This document shows, in pieces, positions 24,285 through 32,926 of a stretch of DNA of 64,000 nt. The stretch is from Clostridiales bacterium (GTDB lineage: Bacteria; Bacillota; Clostridia; Saccharofermentanales; Saccharofermentanaceae). Below the pieces are notes generated by a model. The model did not search any database. It had not been told where the DNA came from and saw only the letters and a list, made by a program, of their open reading frames with translations. The stretch covers positions 124,001-188,000 of the forward strand of contig JAGAXM010000022.1 of the NCBI GenBank assembly GCA_017940895.1. Direction: 5' to 3'. Made by a program: the position numbers and the translations under genes. Every line of letters begins with the position of its first letter. Position 1 is the stretch's first letter.

Positions 24285-27154
24285 ACCGGCTCGCAAGATT
24301 CAGATTCGGTAATCTTCATAAGAGAAGGATACTCGTTGTTATCAGTGTAATTATACTGATGGCGTTGACTTCGGTACTTTTCCTTACATTTATAGGCTTT
24401 TTCGGAAGCCGTGCGGAGCTGCCGAGACTTCGTGCTACAGCCGAACTTACATCCGGAAGCACGCAGGGCGTAGGAATTAACGTACTTGATATTCCGGATG
24501 CCAATATACTTGAAGATCCTTTCTTCAGTAAGATTGAGAACTGTATTTCGGCACCGGTGTCCGAAGCTGAAGGGTATTATGTTTATTTTGATCCTGAACA
24601 GGCGGGACAATTCAGTGATCTGTCGCAGGGGAGCAGCGTCAATATTCTTTCGATTGACGGAAGCGGCAAGATGGGGCTTCGATACAGCGGAGATGTGATA
24701 GGTTTTACCGATACCATGTTCGGAGTTCCGGTCGCGCTTGAAGACCAGTCCGCTCTTTGGGTCAATGATCCTGTCATTAAGACAGCAGAGTCTTCAGGAT
24801 CGCTTTATCTTCTTACCCAGTCCGGCAAGATAATCTCTGATGCGGCTGTATTCCCGACGGATGAATCCGTTGATGTTCCTTTCGTTGATATATGTGCAGA
24901 GGGGATATCGGTTTACGGATTGACGGTTACAGGTGATGTCTATATCTCTACAGATGCAGGTCCGTTTACACTTCTCGGTTCCTGCGGTGTTAATGAAGGT
25001 GTTGCTTCTGAACATATTGCATGTGCTAACGGTAATATCAATGTATTCCTGTCAAATGATTCGGTAATGACTTATTCGTCAGAAGGCTTTGTAAGGACAG
25101 GGAATATGGCTGCCGATCATGTTGAGTCAGGCAACGGCTTTATGGCTGTATGCGCTGGTAATGATATATATGTCAGCCGTAACGGATTGTTCATGGTAAA
25201 GGTTGAGCAGACCGATGAGATCATCAGAGCCGACGATTCTGTAACCGATATGGAAGTCGGCGGAAATGCCGTATACATACTTACTTCATATGGCAAGCTT
25301 ATAAGGATTGATATGTCATCGGATATACCGGAAGTGACATCGATAGATATATCTTCCATCGAACCTTTAAGTATCTGCCCTTCCGGGAATAATGCGGTTA
25401 TAGCGGTCGCTTCTGATCATCAGGCTTATTATATATCCTTGGCTGAAGGCGGTCCCAAGTCTCTCGGTCTGACCGGCATCTCGGCTGATGATGTTTTGTC
25501 TTACGGAGATGATGATTATATCGTAAGAAGCGGCAACCTTCTCTATGAGTCTTCGTTGATGTGCGCGTTGGAAGTCGATCTGCCGATCGCAGACGGACTG
25601 GTTATTGAAGGCGATATCTGTATGGTTAAGAATTCCGGTACCGATACGGGTGCCTGGGATATCTATGGAGATACCGAACTGATGAGTACTGACAGCGGAG
25701 TCTGTCTTACAGGTACCGGCAACGGTCTTCATGCAATGTCCGTGCTTCTGAACGGATCCTCAGAAGAACTGTTTGAGGAGAATCTGTTCTACAGGATAGA
25801 GGTAACGCTTTCTTCGAGTGTTACGGATCCCGATTGTTATGTATGGCTTGAAGGTGACACGTTCGGAAGTCAGGGGATGAGAATAGATGAGATAAGTGAT
25901 CAGCCCAGATCTTATTCTTATGTATTCGTTGTTACCGAACAGATGCTTTCAGATGAGAACATAAGATTTAATATATCGTTCGAAGGCGAAGCCATGATCA
26001 ATCTCAGCAATGTCTATGTCGGGCTTGACCGTTATGATATTAACTCTGTTCCTACTGACTTTACTGACAGGATCATAGCAAGTAATCCTTCCGCTTTGCG
26101 ATTTGCATCTCTCGTTCCGGGAAGCAACGGATTCTGTGAGGAGACGTTCTACGGGGTCAGTGCTTTCTCGCTTGAGCGTGCCATGATCCTGAGTAAGGAT
26201 TCGGGAGCCAATCCGTGGATCGTTCTGGGACCTTCCTTGTCTCAGAATGATGTCGATGAACTTCTTGGTTATCTGTGCGGGTCCGTGTCGAATGATTACG
26301 GCCGTGCGAGGATCAATAACGGTACCGCACTTCCTTGGAGCAGACAGTTCGATACGATCTATATCGAGATAGGAGATATCGATAATACATTCCCCACTGA
26401 TTCGCAAAGAGGCGCGTATGTTTCGTATGTTATAAACCTTTTCGCGAAGTCGGAGTTCTATCTTGAGATCAAAGATAAAGTCGTATTTATCGACGGAATG
26501 AATTACGAGGGAGGCGTTATGCTGTCTGATGCGGACAGACATGCTTCCGGTATCGTACTTGATATAGTCGAGAGTGAAGGTGAGCCTCTTAACTTTATAG
26601 ACTCGGTATATGCTTCGATCGACAATGCGATCTATGATGCGCCCAGATCAAGAAGCTCGGGTTCGGGAGGAGGAGAGTATGTATCTTCAGTACGTATCGG
26701 ACCTTCGATCGCTTCGGGTACTTACGTGTCTGCCGATATAGTATCCGCGATCATCAGAGCCGAGAGCATGTATTCGGAGCTTATCATGATCGATTCCGAT
26801 ATGCCGTCGTGCGGGCTTATCTCAACATTAAGACCGCTTATTAACGGCGATCTGATGTACTGCGAGACAATGGAGCCTCTCGATTCGTCTTCGAGATTTA
26901 CCTCCGAAGGATTTGACACGGCATGCGAGACTTTGCTCATCGATAAGACTGACAGCATCTGTCTTGTTGTCGCCAATCATTCGAACGAACTGCAGCAGTT
27001 TGTAGTGTTAAGTGATGCTTATAATACGTCTTACGGATATTACAGACGATACTCTTCTCAGGGCGCTTTACTGATGGAAAGGGATCTCGACGGAATCGGT
27101 CTGCGACTTGTTCTTCAAGCGGGCGAATATATGGTCATCGAGATCCCCAAGTAG
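24281..27154 (+). CDS. Large membrane-anchored exported protein; GH-A clan (GH51-like) barrel with degenerate active site
   Basis: 957 residues. An N-terminal membrane helix (~18-42) exports or anchors it. Residues ~90-480 show repeated short beta strands of the kind seen in beta-propellers. Residues ~490-600 look like a beta-sandwich carbohydrate-binding module (YRIEVTLSSS...CYVWLEG). Residues ~610-790 resemble a glycoside hydrolase barrel of the arabinofuranosidase type: LERAMILSKDSGANPWIVLG, then a YGRARINNGTALPW segment and IYIEIGDID at 693-701. In active enzymes this last motif is WEIGNE; here the acid/base Glu position is Ile700, so catalysis is doubtful. A binding role in the envelope is inferred. 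The assignment is by motif likeness only. Confidence 0.6.
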   Translation: MNRLARFRFGNLHKRRILVVISVIILMALTSVLFLTFIGFFGSRAELPRLRATAELTSGSTQGVGINVLDIPDANILEDPFFSKIENCISAPVSEAEGYYVYFDPEQAGQFSDLSQGSSVNILSIDGSGKMGLRYSGDVIGFTDTMFGVPVALEDQSALWVNDPVIKTAESSGSLYLLTQSGKIISDAAVFPTDESVDVPFVDICAEGISVYGLTVTGDVYISTDAGPFTLLGSCGVNEGVASEHIACANGNINVFLSNDSVMTYSSEGFVRTGNMAADHVESGNGFMAVCAGNDIYVSRNGLFMVKVEQTDEIIRADDSVTDMEVGGNAVYILTSYGKLIRIDMSSDIPEVTSIDISSIEPLSICPSGNNAVIAVASDHQAYYISLAEGGPKSLGLTGISADDVLSYGDDDYIVRSGNLLYESSLMCALEVDLPIADGLVIEGDICMVKNSGTDTGAWDIYGDTELMSTDSGVCLTGTGNGLHAMSVLLNGSSEELFEENLFYRIEVTLSSSVTDPDCYVWLEGDTFGSQGMRIDEISDQPRSYSYVFVVTEQMLSDENIRFNISFEGEAMINLSNVYVGLDRYDINSVPTDFTDRIIASNPSALRFASLVPGSNGFCEETFYGVSAFSLERAMILSKDSGANPWIVLGPSLSQNDVDELLGYLCGSVSNDYGRARINNGTALPWSRQFDTIYIEIGDIDNTFPTDSQRGAYVSYVINLFAKSEFYLEIKDKVVFIDGMNYEGGVMLSDADRHASGIVLDIVESEGEPLNFIDSVYASIDNAIYDAPRSRSSGSGGGEYVSSVRIGPSIASGTYVSADIVSAIIRAESMYSELIMIDSDMPSCGLISTLRPLINGDLMYCETMEPLDSSSRFTSEGFDTACETLLIDKTDSICLVVANHSNELQQFVVLSDAYNTSYGYYRRYSSQGALLMERDLDGIGLRLVLQAGEYMVIEIPK

Positions 27155-27162
27155 GATTAAAC

Positions 27163-27375
27163 TCAGTTAATACCTGTTACTGTATACTCCAGATCAGTTA
27201 CGGCTTTAGTCAGCATCTCGTCTGTTACGTCGCCGTCAATCTCAACTACAGCCTTGCCGTCTTCGTGAGAAGCCTCGGCGGTAACTACACCGGGGATGTC
27301 CATGAGAGCATTTCTTACGGCCTTCTCGCAGTGCTTGCACATCATGCCTTCGATACTTATCGTCTTTGTTGCCAT
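27163..27375 (-). CDS. Possible internal-start product: free CopZ-like copper chaperone within copA
   Basis: In frame with copA, codon 758 is an ATG at 27375. AGGAGG lies at 27391-27386 with 10 nt between it and the ATG. Initiation there would make a 70-residue heavy-metal domain protein, MATKTISIEGMMCKHCEKAV onward, the exact size of standalone CopZ. Whether it is made separately, or whether the site is a relic of a copA-copZ gene fusion, cannot be decided from sequence. Confidence 0.4.
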   Translation of the reverse strand: MATKTISIEGMMCKHCEKAVRNALMDIPGVVTAEASHEDGKAVVEIDGDVTDEMLTKAVTDLEYTVTGIN

Positions 27376-29646
27376 CTTTCTGATTCCTCCTGTTATCTCC
27401 TGCGGAAGCTCCGCGGGTTTGCTTAAGCGTTTGTCGTGCCTTGAAGAAGACACGTCGAAAAGGTTGATCCTCAATGCATTCATGCATACGGTAAAACTCG
27501 AAATGCTCATGGCGGCTGCACCGAGGACGGGCTTCATTATTATACCCAGACCGTAGAGTGCACCGGAAGCTACGGGTATGAGAAGAATGTTATAGATAAA
27601 TGCCCAGAACAGATTCTCATGTATTATCGTAACGGTTCTTCTGGAAAGTCTGATCGCTGCAGGTACGTCAGTGAGCTTGGACTTAACGAGTACCACGTCG
27701 GCTGCATCTATCGCTACGTCGGTTCCTGCTCCGATCGCGATACCGATATCTGCGCTAGTGAGGGCCGGGGCATCGTTGATCCCGTCGCCGACCATCGCGA
27801 CTTTACCGTACTTTTGCAGTTCTCTGATCACTTTATCTTTACCGTCAGGAAGAACTCCTGCGATCACCTTATCTACTCCTGCTTTGGAAGCGATGGCATT
27901 CGCTGTTCTCTCATTATCGCCTGTGAGCATAACTGTCCTGATGCCCATGTTATGAAGCTCTTCGATAGCCTTTGAAGCTTCTTCCTTGATCGTATCGGCA
28001 ACGGCGATTATTCCGATGAATTTCCCGTCACATGCGAAGAAGATGGGAGTCTTGCCTTCGCCCGAAAGTCTGACTGATTCTGAGATTGCTTCATCGGGTA
28101 CCTTCACAAGCTTCGTTATATATTCTTTGTTTCCGCCGAAAGTTTCTTTACCGTTGATCTTTCCGGTAAGACCTTTACCCGGAACGGCAGAAAAATCAGT
28201 ACATTCGTATTTGTCTCCCGAACGCGCGACAACTGCCTTGGCGAGCGGATGCTCTGACTTACTCTCGAGACTTGCGGCAATCTTTATCAATTCATTCTTA
28301 CCGATATCTGCAGCGGGGACGACGTCTGTGACCGACGGTTCGCCTTTTGTTACAGTTCCAGTCTTATCCAATGCTACAATTGATATCCTGCCTGTCTGCT
28401 CCAAAGCTTCTGAAGTCTTGAAGAGTATTCCGTTCTTGGCACCGAGTCCGTTTCCTGCCATTATCGCAACAGGTGTGGCAAGACCTAATGCACACGGGCA
28501 GCTTACTACCAGAACCGCAATGCCTCTGGTAAGCGAGAAGCTTAAGTCGTGACCTGAGATCAGCCATATAACAGTAACTATGGCTGCGATGATCAATACT
28601 GCAGGAACGAATATACCTGATATCTTATCTGCAGTCCTTGCGATAGGTGCTTTCGTTGCGGCCGAATCGCTGACCATCTTGATGATCTGTGACAGTGTTG
28701 TATCTTCTCCTACGCGGGTTGCCTTGCATCTTAAGAATCCGGACTGATTAACCGTTGCGGCAGATACCTTGTCTCCGGGCTCCTTATCAACAGGAACGGA
28801 TTCGCCGGTAAGAGCGGCTTCGTTTATTGCACTTTGTCCCTCGATAACGACACCGTCGACGGGAATCTTATCACCGGGCTTAACAATGAATATATCTCCT
28901 GCAGCAACTTCTTCTACGGGGACGGTAACTTCTTTATCATTACGTATAACGGTTGCGCTCTGAGGAGCAAGATCCATAAGGGATTTAAGGGCATTTGTAG
29001 TGCGTCCTTTTGATATGGATTCGAGGAGCTTACCTATCGTGATGAGTGTAACGATCATTGCAGCTGATTCGAAGTACAGCGCGGGCATATCATCATTGCT
29101 TGCCGGATTGCTCATTACGATCAGCTGATAAGCGCTGTACAGGAATGACACGCCGGATCCCATAGCTACCAGAGTATCCATGTTAGGCGCACCGTGGATA
29201 ACAGCCTTGAATCCGCTTATGAAGAACTTCTGGTTGATTACCATGATGATGCCGGATAGCAGCATCTGTAATATCCCTGAGGCAACCATGTTGTGTCCGA
29301 TAAGGAAAGGTGAGGGCCAGCCCCACATATGTACGCCCATCGAGAAGTACATAAGTATCAGAAGAATAACAACGGAACTTATAAGTCTCTTCTTAAGAAC
29401 AGGCAATTCTTTGTTCTCGAGAGAGTCTTTACCTGCAGATTTTTCAGCACCCGTAAGTGATGCTCCGTAGCCGGCATTCTCGACAGCTTTAATGATGCTG
29501 TCGGGGGAAGCGCTTCCTTCAACTGTCATCGAGTTCGTAAGGAGGGAAACGGCGCATGAATCTACGCCGGGAACGCTGTTCACGGCCTTTTCGACATGTG
29601 CCTGACATGCGGCACAGCTCATTCCTGTTACATCGTACTTCGCCAT
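27163..29646 (-). CDS. copA: Copper-exporting P1B-type ATPase with N- and C-terminal HMA domains
   Basis: 827-residue copper efflux pump. N-terminal heavy-metal domain with GMSCAAC (Cys11, Cys14), CPC metal site in the sixth helix at 383-385, phosphorylation motif DKTGT from Asp427, and the hinge GDGINDAPALTSADIG. Unusually, a second heavy-metal domain with MMCKHC (Cys770, Cys773) is fused at the C-terminus (~758-827), resembling a CopZ chaperone. It starts one base after csoR and shares the csoR promoter and operator, so induction by copper is expected. No clear terminator separates it from the convergent gene ending at 27154. Confidence 0.95.
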   Translation of the reverse strand: MAKYDVTGMSCAACQAHVEKAVNSVPGVDSCAVSLLTNSMTVEGSASPDSIIKAVENAGYGASLTGAEKSAGKDSLENKELPVLKKRLISSVVILLILMYFSMGVHMWGWPSPFLIGHNMVASGILQMLLSGIIMVINQKFFISGFKAVIHGAPNMDTLVAMGSGVSFLYSAYQLIVMSNPASNDDMPALYFESAAMIVTLITIGKLLESISKGRTTNALKSLMDLAPQSATVIRNDKEVTVPVEEVAAGDIFIVKPGDKIPVDGVVIEGQSAINEAALTGESVPVDKEPGDKVSAATVNQSGFLRCKATRVGEDTTLSQIIKMVSDSAATKAPIARTADKISGIFVPAVLIIAAIVTVIWLISGHDLSFSLTRGIAVLVVSCPCALGLATPVAIMAGNGLGAKNGILFKTSEALEQTGRISIVALDKTGTVTKGEPSVTDVVPAADIGKNELIKIAASLESKSEHPLAKAVVARSGDKYECTDFSAVPGKGLTGKINGKETFGGNKEYITKLVKVPDEAISESVRLSGEGKTPIFFACDGKFIGIIAVADTIKEEASKAIEELHNMGIRTVMLTGDNERTANAIASKAGVDKVIAGVLPDGKDKVIRELQKYGKVAMVGDGINDAPALTSADIGIAIGAGTDVAIDAADVVLVKSKLTDVPAAIRLSRRTVTIIHENLFWAFIYNILLIPVASGALYGLGIIMKPVLGAAAMSISSFTVCMNALRINLFDVSSSRHDKRLSKPAELPQEITGGIRKMATKTISIEGMMCKHCEKAVRNALMDIPGVVTAEASHEDGKAVVEIDGDVTDEMLTKAVTDLEYTVTGIN

Positions 29647-29647
29647 A

Positions 29648-29953
29648 TTACTTCATCATCTTCTGCAGAAGCTCCACGAGCTCGTCTATCTTCTCATCGG
29701 AACCGTTCTTAACGTCATCCTTTACGCACGACTTTATGTGGCTTCCGAGCAGTACCTTCGAAAAGGAGTTGAGCGAGCATCTTGCAGCATTAACCTGGGT
29801 TAAGATGTCTACGCAGTAAGCGCCTTCATCGACCATCTTATGTATGCCTCTGATCTGACCTTCGATCCTGTTAAGACGGCTTATAAGATCCTTGATCTCA
29901 TCTTCGCTTCTGTCTTTGTGTTCGCAGTGAGGACATTTTTTACCGTTGCTCAT
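29648..29953 (-). CDS. csoR: Copper-sensing repressor CsoR
   Basis: 101 residues from ATG 29953, 6 nt after GGAGG; the longer frame upstream covers the operator and is not used. CsoR/RcnR helical family: SRLNRIEGQIRGIHKMV helix, then the Cu(I) ligands Cys in AYCVDIL and His and Cys in HIKSC. An extra CPHC motif at the N-terminus is outside the classical site. It represses its own operon with copA until Cu(I) binds. The matching operator is at 29966-29984. Confidence 0.95.
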   Translation of the reverse strand: MSNGKKCPHCEHKDRSEDEIKDLISRLNRIEGQIRGIHKMVDEGAYCVDILTQVNAARCSLNSFSKVLLGSHIKSCVKDDVKNGSDEKIDELVELLQKMMK

Positions 29954-29965
29954 ATACTGCCTCCA

Positions 29966-29984
29966 ATATACCCCTAGGGGGTAT
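29966..29984. promoter_or_regulatory. CsoR operator
   Basis: Near-palindrome ATACCCC-TA-GGGGGTAT around 29968-29984, the G-tract type of operator used by CsoR. It lies between the csoR promoter and its ribosome site, so binding would block the transcript start region. Confidence 0.88.
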
Positions 29985-29995
29985 GTTATATACGG

Positions 29996-30024
29996 ATAAT
30001 AATCTTTGCCCAAAGAGATGTCAA
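29996..30024 (-). promoter_or_regulatory. Sigma-A promoter of csoR-copA
   Basis: Minus strand: TTGACA (30024-30019), 17-nt spacer, TATTAT (30001-29996), then the operator centred ~20 bp downstream. Confidence 0.85.
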
Positions 30025-30035
30025 TCAATTATAAT
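30006..30035 (+). promoter_or_regulatory. Promoter of radical SAM gene, apparently leaderless
   Basis: TTGCCC (30006-30011), 18-nt spacer, perfect TATAAT (30030-30035), then exactly six bases to the ATG at 30042. It interleaves with the divergent csoR promoter. Confidence 0.7.
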
Positions 30036-30041
30036 TGTCAT

Positions 30042-31163
30042 ATGGACAGGCAGAGCGGAGCATTCGATATTCAGGCTTATATGACGCGCGGAGTGGAGCG
30101 TGTTGTTGCCGATGCGGTTCGTGCAACGCTTAAAAATCCCAAGGAAAGCATCTTTATGGCTAAGTTTGCCGCAGCGTCCCGCCGTGCATCCGCAAGACGC
30201 AGGGAGGCTGAGGAGAAAGGTGAACATATACCGGCTTTCCTTATCGCGAGCATTACTTCCCAGTGCAATCTCCACTGCGCCGGCTGCTATTCCAGGTGTA
30301 ATAACGCGACCACGGATGAGAGCCCGGTTAATCTTCTTAACAAAGATGATTGGAATAAGATATTCAATGAAGCCAATGAACTGGGTATCAGCTTCATACT
30401 TCTTGCTGGCGGCGAGCCTATGCTTCGGCATGATGTTATAGAGACGGCGGGAAGTATACCCGATATTCTTTTTCCGGTATTTACCAACGGAACATTCATG
30501 AACGACCGGTACCTTGATCTTCTCGATGAACACAGGAATCTTATCCCGATTATCAGCCTGGAAGGAGACAGGGAAGTTACGGACAGGCGAAGGGGAGACG
30601 GGGTCTACGATAAGCTTGTAACTGCTATGGACAGACTTAATGGCAGAGGAATTATCTTCGGGGCTTCGGTTACGGTTACTGCTGAAAATCTTAATGATGT
30701 TCTGTCGGATAGATTTGTAAGCGATCTGTCGGCGCGCGGCTGTAAAGCTGTTATATATGTGGAGTATGTTCCGGTCGAAGAAGAAAGCATTGATCTTGCA
30801 CCCGGCGATAAAGAACGTGAGGTTATTGAAGGAAGGATATCGGATCTTCGCCGCGATTATCAACAGATGCTGTTTATATCGTTCCCGGGTGATGAGAAAA
30901 GTTCGGGAGGCTGCGTGGCTGCAGGCAGGGGGTTCTTCCATATAAATGCATACGGCAGCGCAGAACCTTGTCCTTTCTCTCCTTATTCCGATATCAATGT
31001 GAAGGATACGTCCCTCAAGGATGCTCTCAATTCGAAGTTCTTCCGGGCTCTCCGTGATGACGGGTATCTTCTTGATGAGCATAGAGGCGGATGCACTCTT
31101 TATACCAAGAGAGCGCAGGTTGAGAAGTTGATTGCCGATAATGACGGGAATCGAATGATATAG
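30042..31163 (+). CDS. Radical SAM protein with C-terminal cysteine region
   Basis: 373 residues from ATG 30042. Radical SAM motif CxxxCxxC at Cys75, Cys79, Cys82 (QCNLHCAGC), followed by LLAGGEPMLR, the SAM-binding GGE motif. C-terminal cysteines in SGGCVAAG, AEPCPFSPYSD and RGGCTLY could bind auxiliary clusters as in SPASM/twitch proteins. Substrate unknown; such proteins often modify peptides or cofactors, but no precursor peptide gene is seen next to it. In-frame codons upstream of 30042 lie within the promoter. Alternatively it is a general maturase-like enzyme. Confidence 0.88.
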   Translation: MDRQSGAFDIQAYMTRGVERVVADAVRATLKNPKESIFMAKFAAASRRASARRREAEEKGEHIPAFLIASITSQCNLHCAGCYSRCNNATTDESPVNLLNKDDWNKIFNEANELGISFILLAGGEPMLRHDVIETAGSIPDILFPVFTNGTFMNDRYLDLLDEHRNLIPIISLEGDREVTDRRRGDGVYDKLVTAMDRLNGRGIIFGASVTVTAENLNDVLSDRFVSDLSARGCKAVIYVEYVPVEEESIDLAPGDKEREVIEGRISDLRRDYQQMLFISFPGDEKSSGGCVAAGRGFFHINAYGSAEPCPFSPYSDINVKDTSLKDALNSKFFRALRDDGYLLDEHRGGCTLYTKRAQVEKLIADNDGNRMI

Positions 31164-31164
31164 T
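31156..31164 (+). promoter_or_regulatory. Extended -10 upstream of DUF4190 protein
   Basis: TGATATAGT, TGn extended -10 overlapping the stop codon of the radical SAM gene. No good -35. Confidence 0.45.
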
Positions 31165-31203
31165 GTTATTATGAATAAGACAAAATAAGGGGAGAAGAAA
31201 GAA

Positions 31204-31995
31204 ATGGCAGAGTATCAGTATAATGAACAGAATCAGTCTCAAGGTAACAACGGTCTGTGTATCGCGGGTTTTGTTGTTTCCTTGGTTTCACTTCTGTGCT
31301 GCGGACTTACGAGCATCATCGGACTTATCCTGTCGATCATAGGTGTAGCTACTTCCAGGGGCAGAAAGAAGGGTCTTGGTATCGCAGGTATCATAATCTC
31401 TTCGATAGTGACTGTGTTACTTATAGGCGGAATAATCCTTAATTACTTTGATTTAGTTAACCGTGACAATTCCGATATCGAGGAACTCGAAGAGTGGCTG
31501 GATTCTCTTGATATAGATTCGGATAGCGGTTCCGGCAGAAGCAGCCGCAGCGCTGATGTGCTTACTGATGATGATATTACCGATATCGACTGGATCGATG
31601 AAGAAGACGGTTCGTATCTCGTATTCGGACGCGGTCATACATTCAGATATTACATGACGGCTGACGATCTTGATGATAACTACTATGAGGGTTCATATGA
31701 GCTGTATGTAGGCGAAGAAGCAATCGAATTCATCGATGACGATCTCGAGGAATACGGCGTTACCGAAGAGGAGATATATGAGCTCATCGATGCTAACCGC
31801 GAATATACGGCAGAGAATGTAGTTCTTTTGTATCTTCACTACGATGCACGTATGCAGGGCGGCGTTGATACTTTAAGCGGCATGAGAGATGCTCCTTACT
31901 GCGGATTCGCGATCACAAACGGCGGAGATCTTAATCTTGATCTGACCAATATGAACAGCGCCAATTACTATTACTTCATTCCGTACGAGGACTGA
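31204..31995 (+). CDS. DUF4190 membrane protein with acidic extracytoplasmic domain
   Basis: 263 residues. A Gln/Asn-rich N-terminus is followed by the DUF4190 hairpin of two membrane helices (~19-41 and ~55-80) joined by SRGRKKGLGIAG, the family hallmark. A highly acidic, serine-rich linker (~90-125) leads to a soluble domain rich in Asp, Glu and Tyr. GGGGAG lies 9 nt before the ATG. Function unknown. The tyrosine-rich C-terminal domain matches no family I recognise. Confidence 0.8.
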   Translation: MAEYQYNEQNQSQGNNGLCIAGFVVSLVSLLCCGLTSIIGLILSIIGVATSRGRKKGLGIAGIIISSIVTVLLIGGIILNYFDLVNRDNSDIEELEEWLDSLDIDSDSGSGRSSRSADVLTDDDITDIDWIDEEDGSYLVFGRGHTFRYYMTADDLDDNYYEGSYELYVGEEAIEFIDDDLEEYGVTEEEIYELIDANREYTAENVVLLYLHYDARMQGGVDTLSGMRDAPYCGFAITNGGDLNLDLTNMNSANYYYFIPYED

Positions 31996-32001
31996 TATAA
32001 G

Positions 32002-32037
32002 TAAAACAAAAACGCCCGTGACCATTGTCGCGGGCGT
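32002..32037 (-). terminator. Rho-independent terminator of tRNA-Val (minus strand)
   Basis: 11-bp stem (32012-32022 with 32027-32037, one G-U pair). Read on the minus strand it is followed by TTTTTGTTTTAC. On the plus strand the hairpin lacks a T-run, so it serves mainly the minus-strand operon. Confidence 0.85.
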
Positions 32038-32043
32038 TACTCA

Positions 32044-32120
32044 TGGTGGATGCTACAGGACTCGAACCTGTGACCCCCTGCACGTCAAGCAGGTACTCTA
32101 GCCAGCTGAGCTAAGCATCC
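32044..32120 (-). tRNA. tRNA-Val (anticodon GAC)
   Basis: 77-nt cloverleaf with encoded CCA. Acceptor GGATGCT/AGCATCC, anticodon loop TTGACGT giving GAC, T-loop TTCGAGT. Its 5' ten bases are also the end of the upstream protein gene, so it must be cut from a shared transcript or have a promoter inside that gene. Confidence 0.96.
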
Positions 32121-32926
32121 TCAGCTCGAGAATAATACCATTTATCTAAGGCTTTGTCTATATTTACGTCTGAGTATTCTATCTCTCCCGAGATCATTCT
32201 GGCGGCTTCGTGAATGTCGGTGCCTTTAATGACCAGGTCGGCAAGAAGATATGCAGCTTCAACTGCAAATCCCGTTTCTTCCGGATATCTGTAGAGAAGA
32301 TATGCGCAGAAGTTGCTGAACTCGCGGGCAGTGTTATCGATGCATTCCTTTTCCTGATCAAGAGCCGGCGGGTCGGATATGATCCTGTTGATAATGTCTG
32401 TCCATGAAGGATCCAATACTTCCAATGTGTTTACGAATTCCGCGCGGGACAGGGAAGAGCACACTTCCGGCTTTAAGTCCGCCAGTCTTTCCGTAAGAGG
32501 TTTGCTTGAATCGAATACTGTATTTATCTCATCCGATAACTCGCGCGCAGGAACTAATCGGAAATCATCTTCTTTATCTAGAATGATCCTGCATGCTTCC
32601 TCGCAGACAAGTCCGATGCCGGCTTCCGTACAGTCTTCATACTCGTTGTAGAATCTCGGATGCTCGGTGCAGATGTCGCACAGGAAGTCTTCGCCGTGCT
32701 CAAGTATCATGGTGCAAAGTCCGTCATCACGAAGAAAAGGACAGCGCTCGTTCTTGTCCAGAACAATAGAGCCGTCTTTGATATGTTTTGCTATGTCAGG
32801 CACAGCCATGAAGCGCTTAAGAGCATCCTCATCAACATCTATCTCCCATCCTGCGCAGCAGGTATGCCTGCACAGTGAGGCGATGCACTTAAAGTTTTTA
32901 TAGTAATCAGGAAAGTACGTGGTCAT
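32111..32926 (-). CDS. FliB-like lysine N-methylase (cysteine-rich)
   Basis: 271 residues resembling flagellin lysine-N-methylase. Cysteine clusters typical of the family are visible: CIASLCRHTCCAGWEID near the N-terminus, ERCPFL...GLCTMI, and FLCDICTEHPRFYNE, consistent with an Fe-S cluster. No flagellar genes are in the window, so the real substrate is uncertain. The last codons GAT GCT TAG lie inside the tRNA-Val acceptor and D-arm junction, so the tRNA supplies the stop codon. It overlaps nnrE by 20 nt and belongs to the tetR operon. Confidence 0.8.
   Translation of the reverse strand: MTTYFPDYYKNFKCIASLCRHTCCAGWEIDVDEDALKRFMAVPDIAKHIKDGSIVLDKNERCPFLRDDGLCTMILEHGEDFLCDICTEHPRFYNEYEDCTEAGIGLVCEEACRIILDKEDDFRLVPARELSDEINTVFDSSKPLTERLADLKPEVCSSLSRAEFVNTLEVLDPSWTDIINRIISDPPALDQEKECIDNTAREFSNFCAYLLYRYPEETGFAVEAAYLLADLVIKGTDIHEAARMISGEIEYSDVNIDKALDKWYYSRAEDA

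Noticed and set aside
24281..27154. Active arabinofuranosidase
   Set aside because: The expected acid/base glutamate is replaced by isoleucine in the best-matching motif, so an active-enzyme label is not supported.
30021..31082. 353-codon minus-strand open frame opposite the radical SAM gene
   Set aside because: Shadow of the coding strand; it would also cross the csoR and radical SAM promoters and has no recognisable motif.
32111..32926. Flagellar operon
   Set aside because: Only a FliB-like methylase is present; no flagellin, motor or export genes occur in the window.
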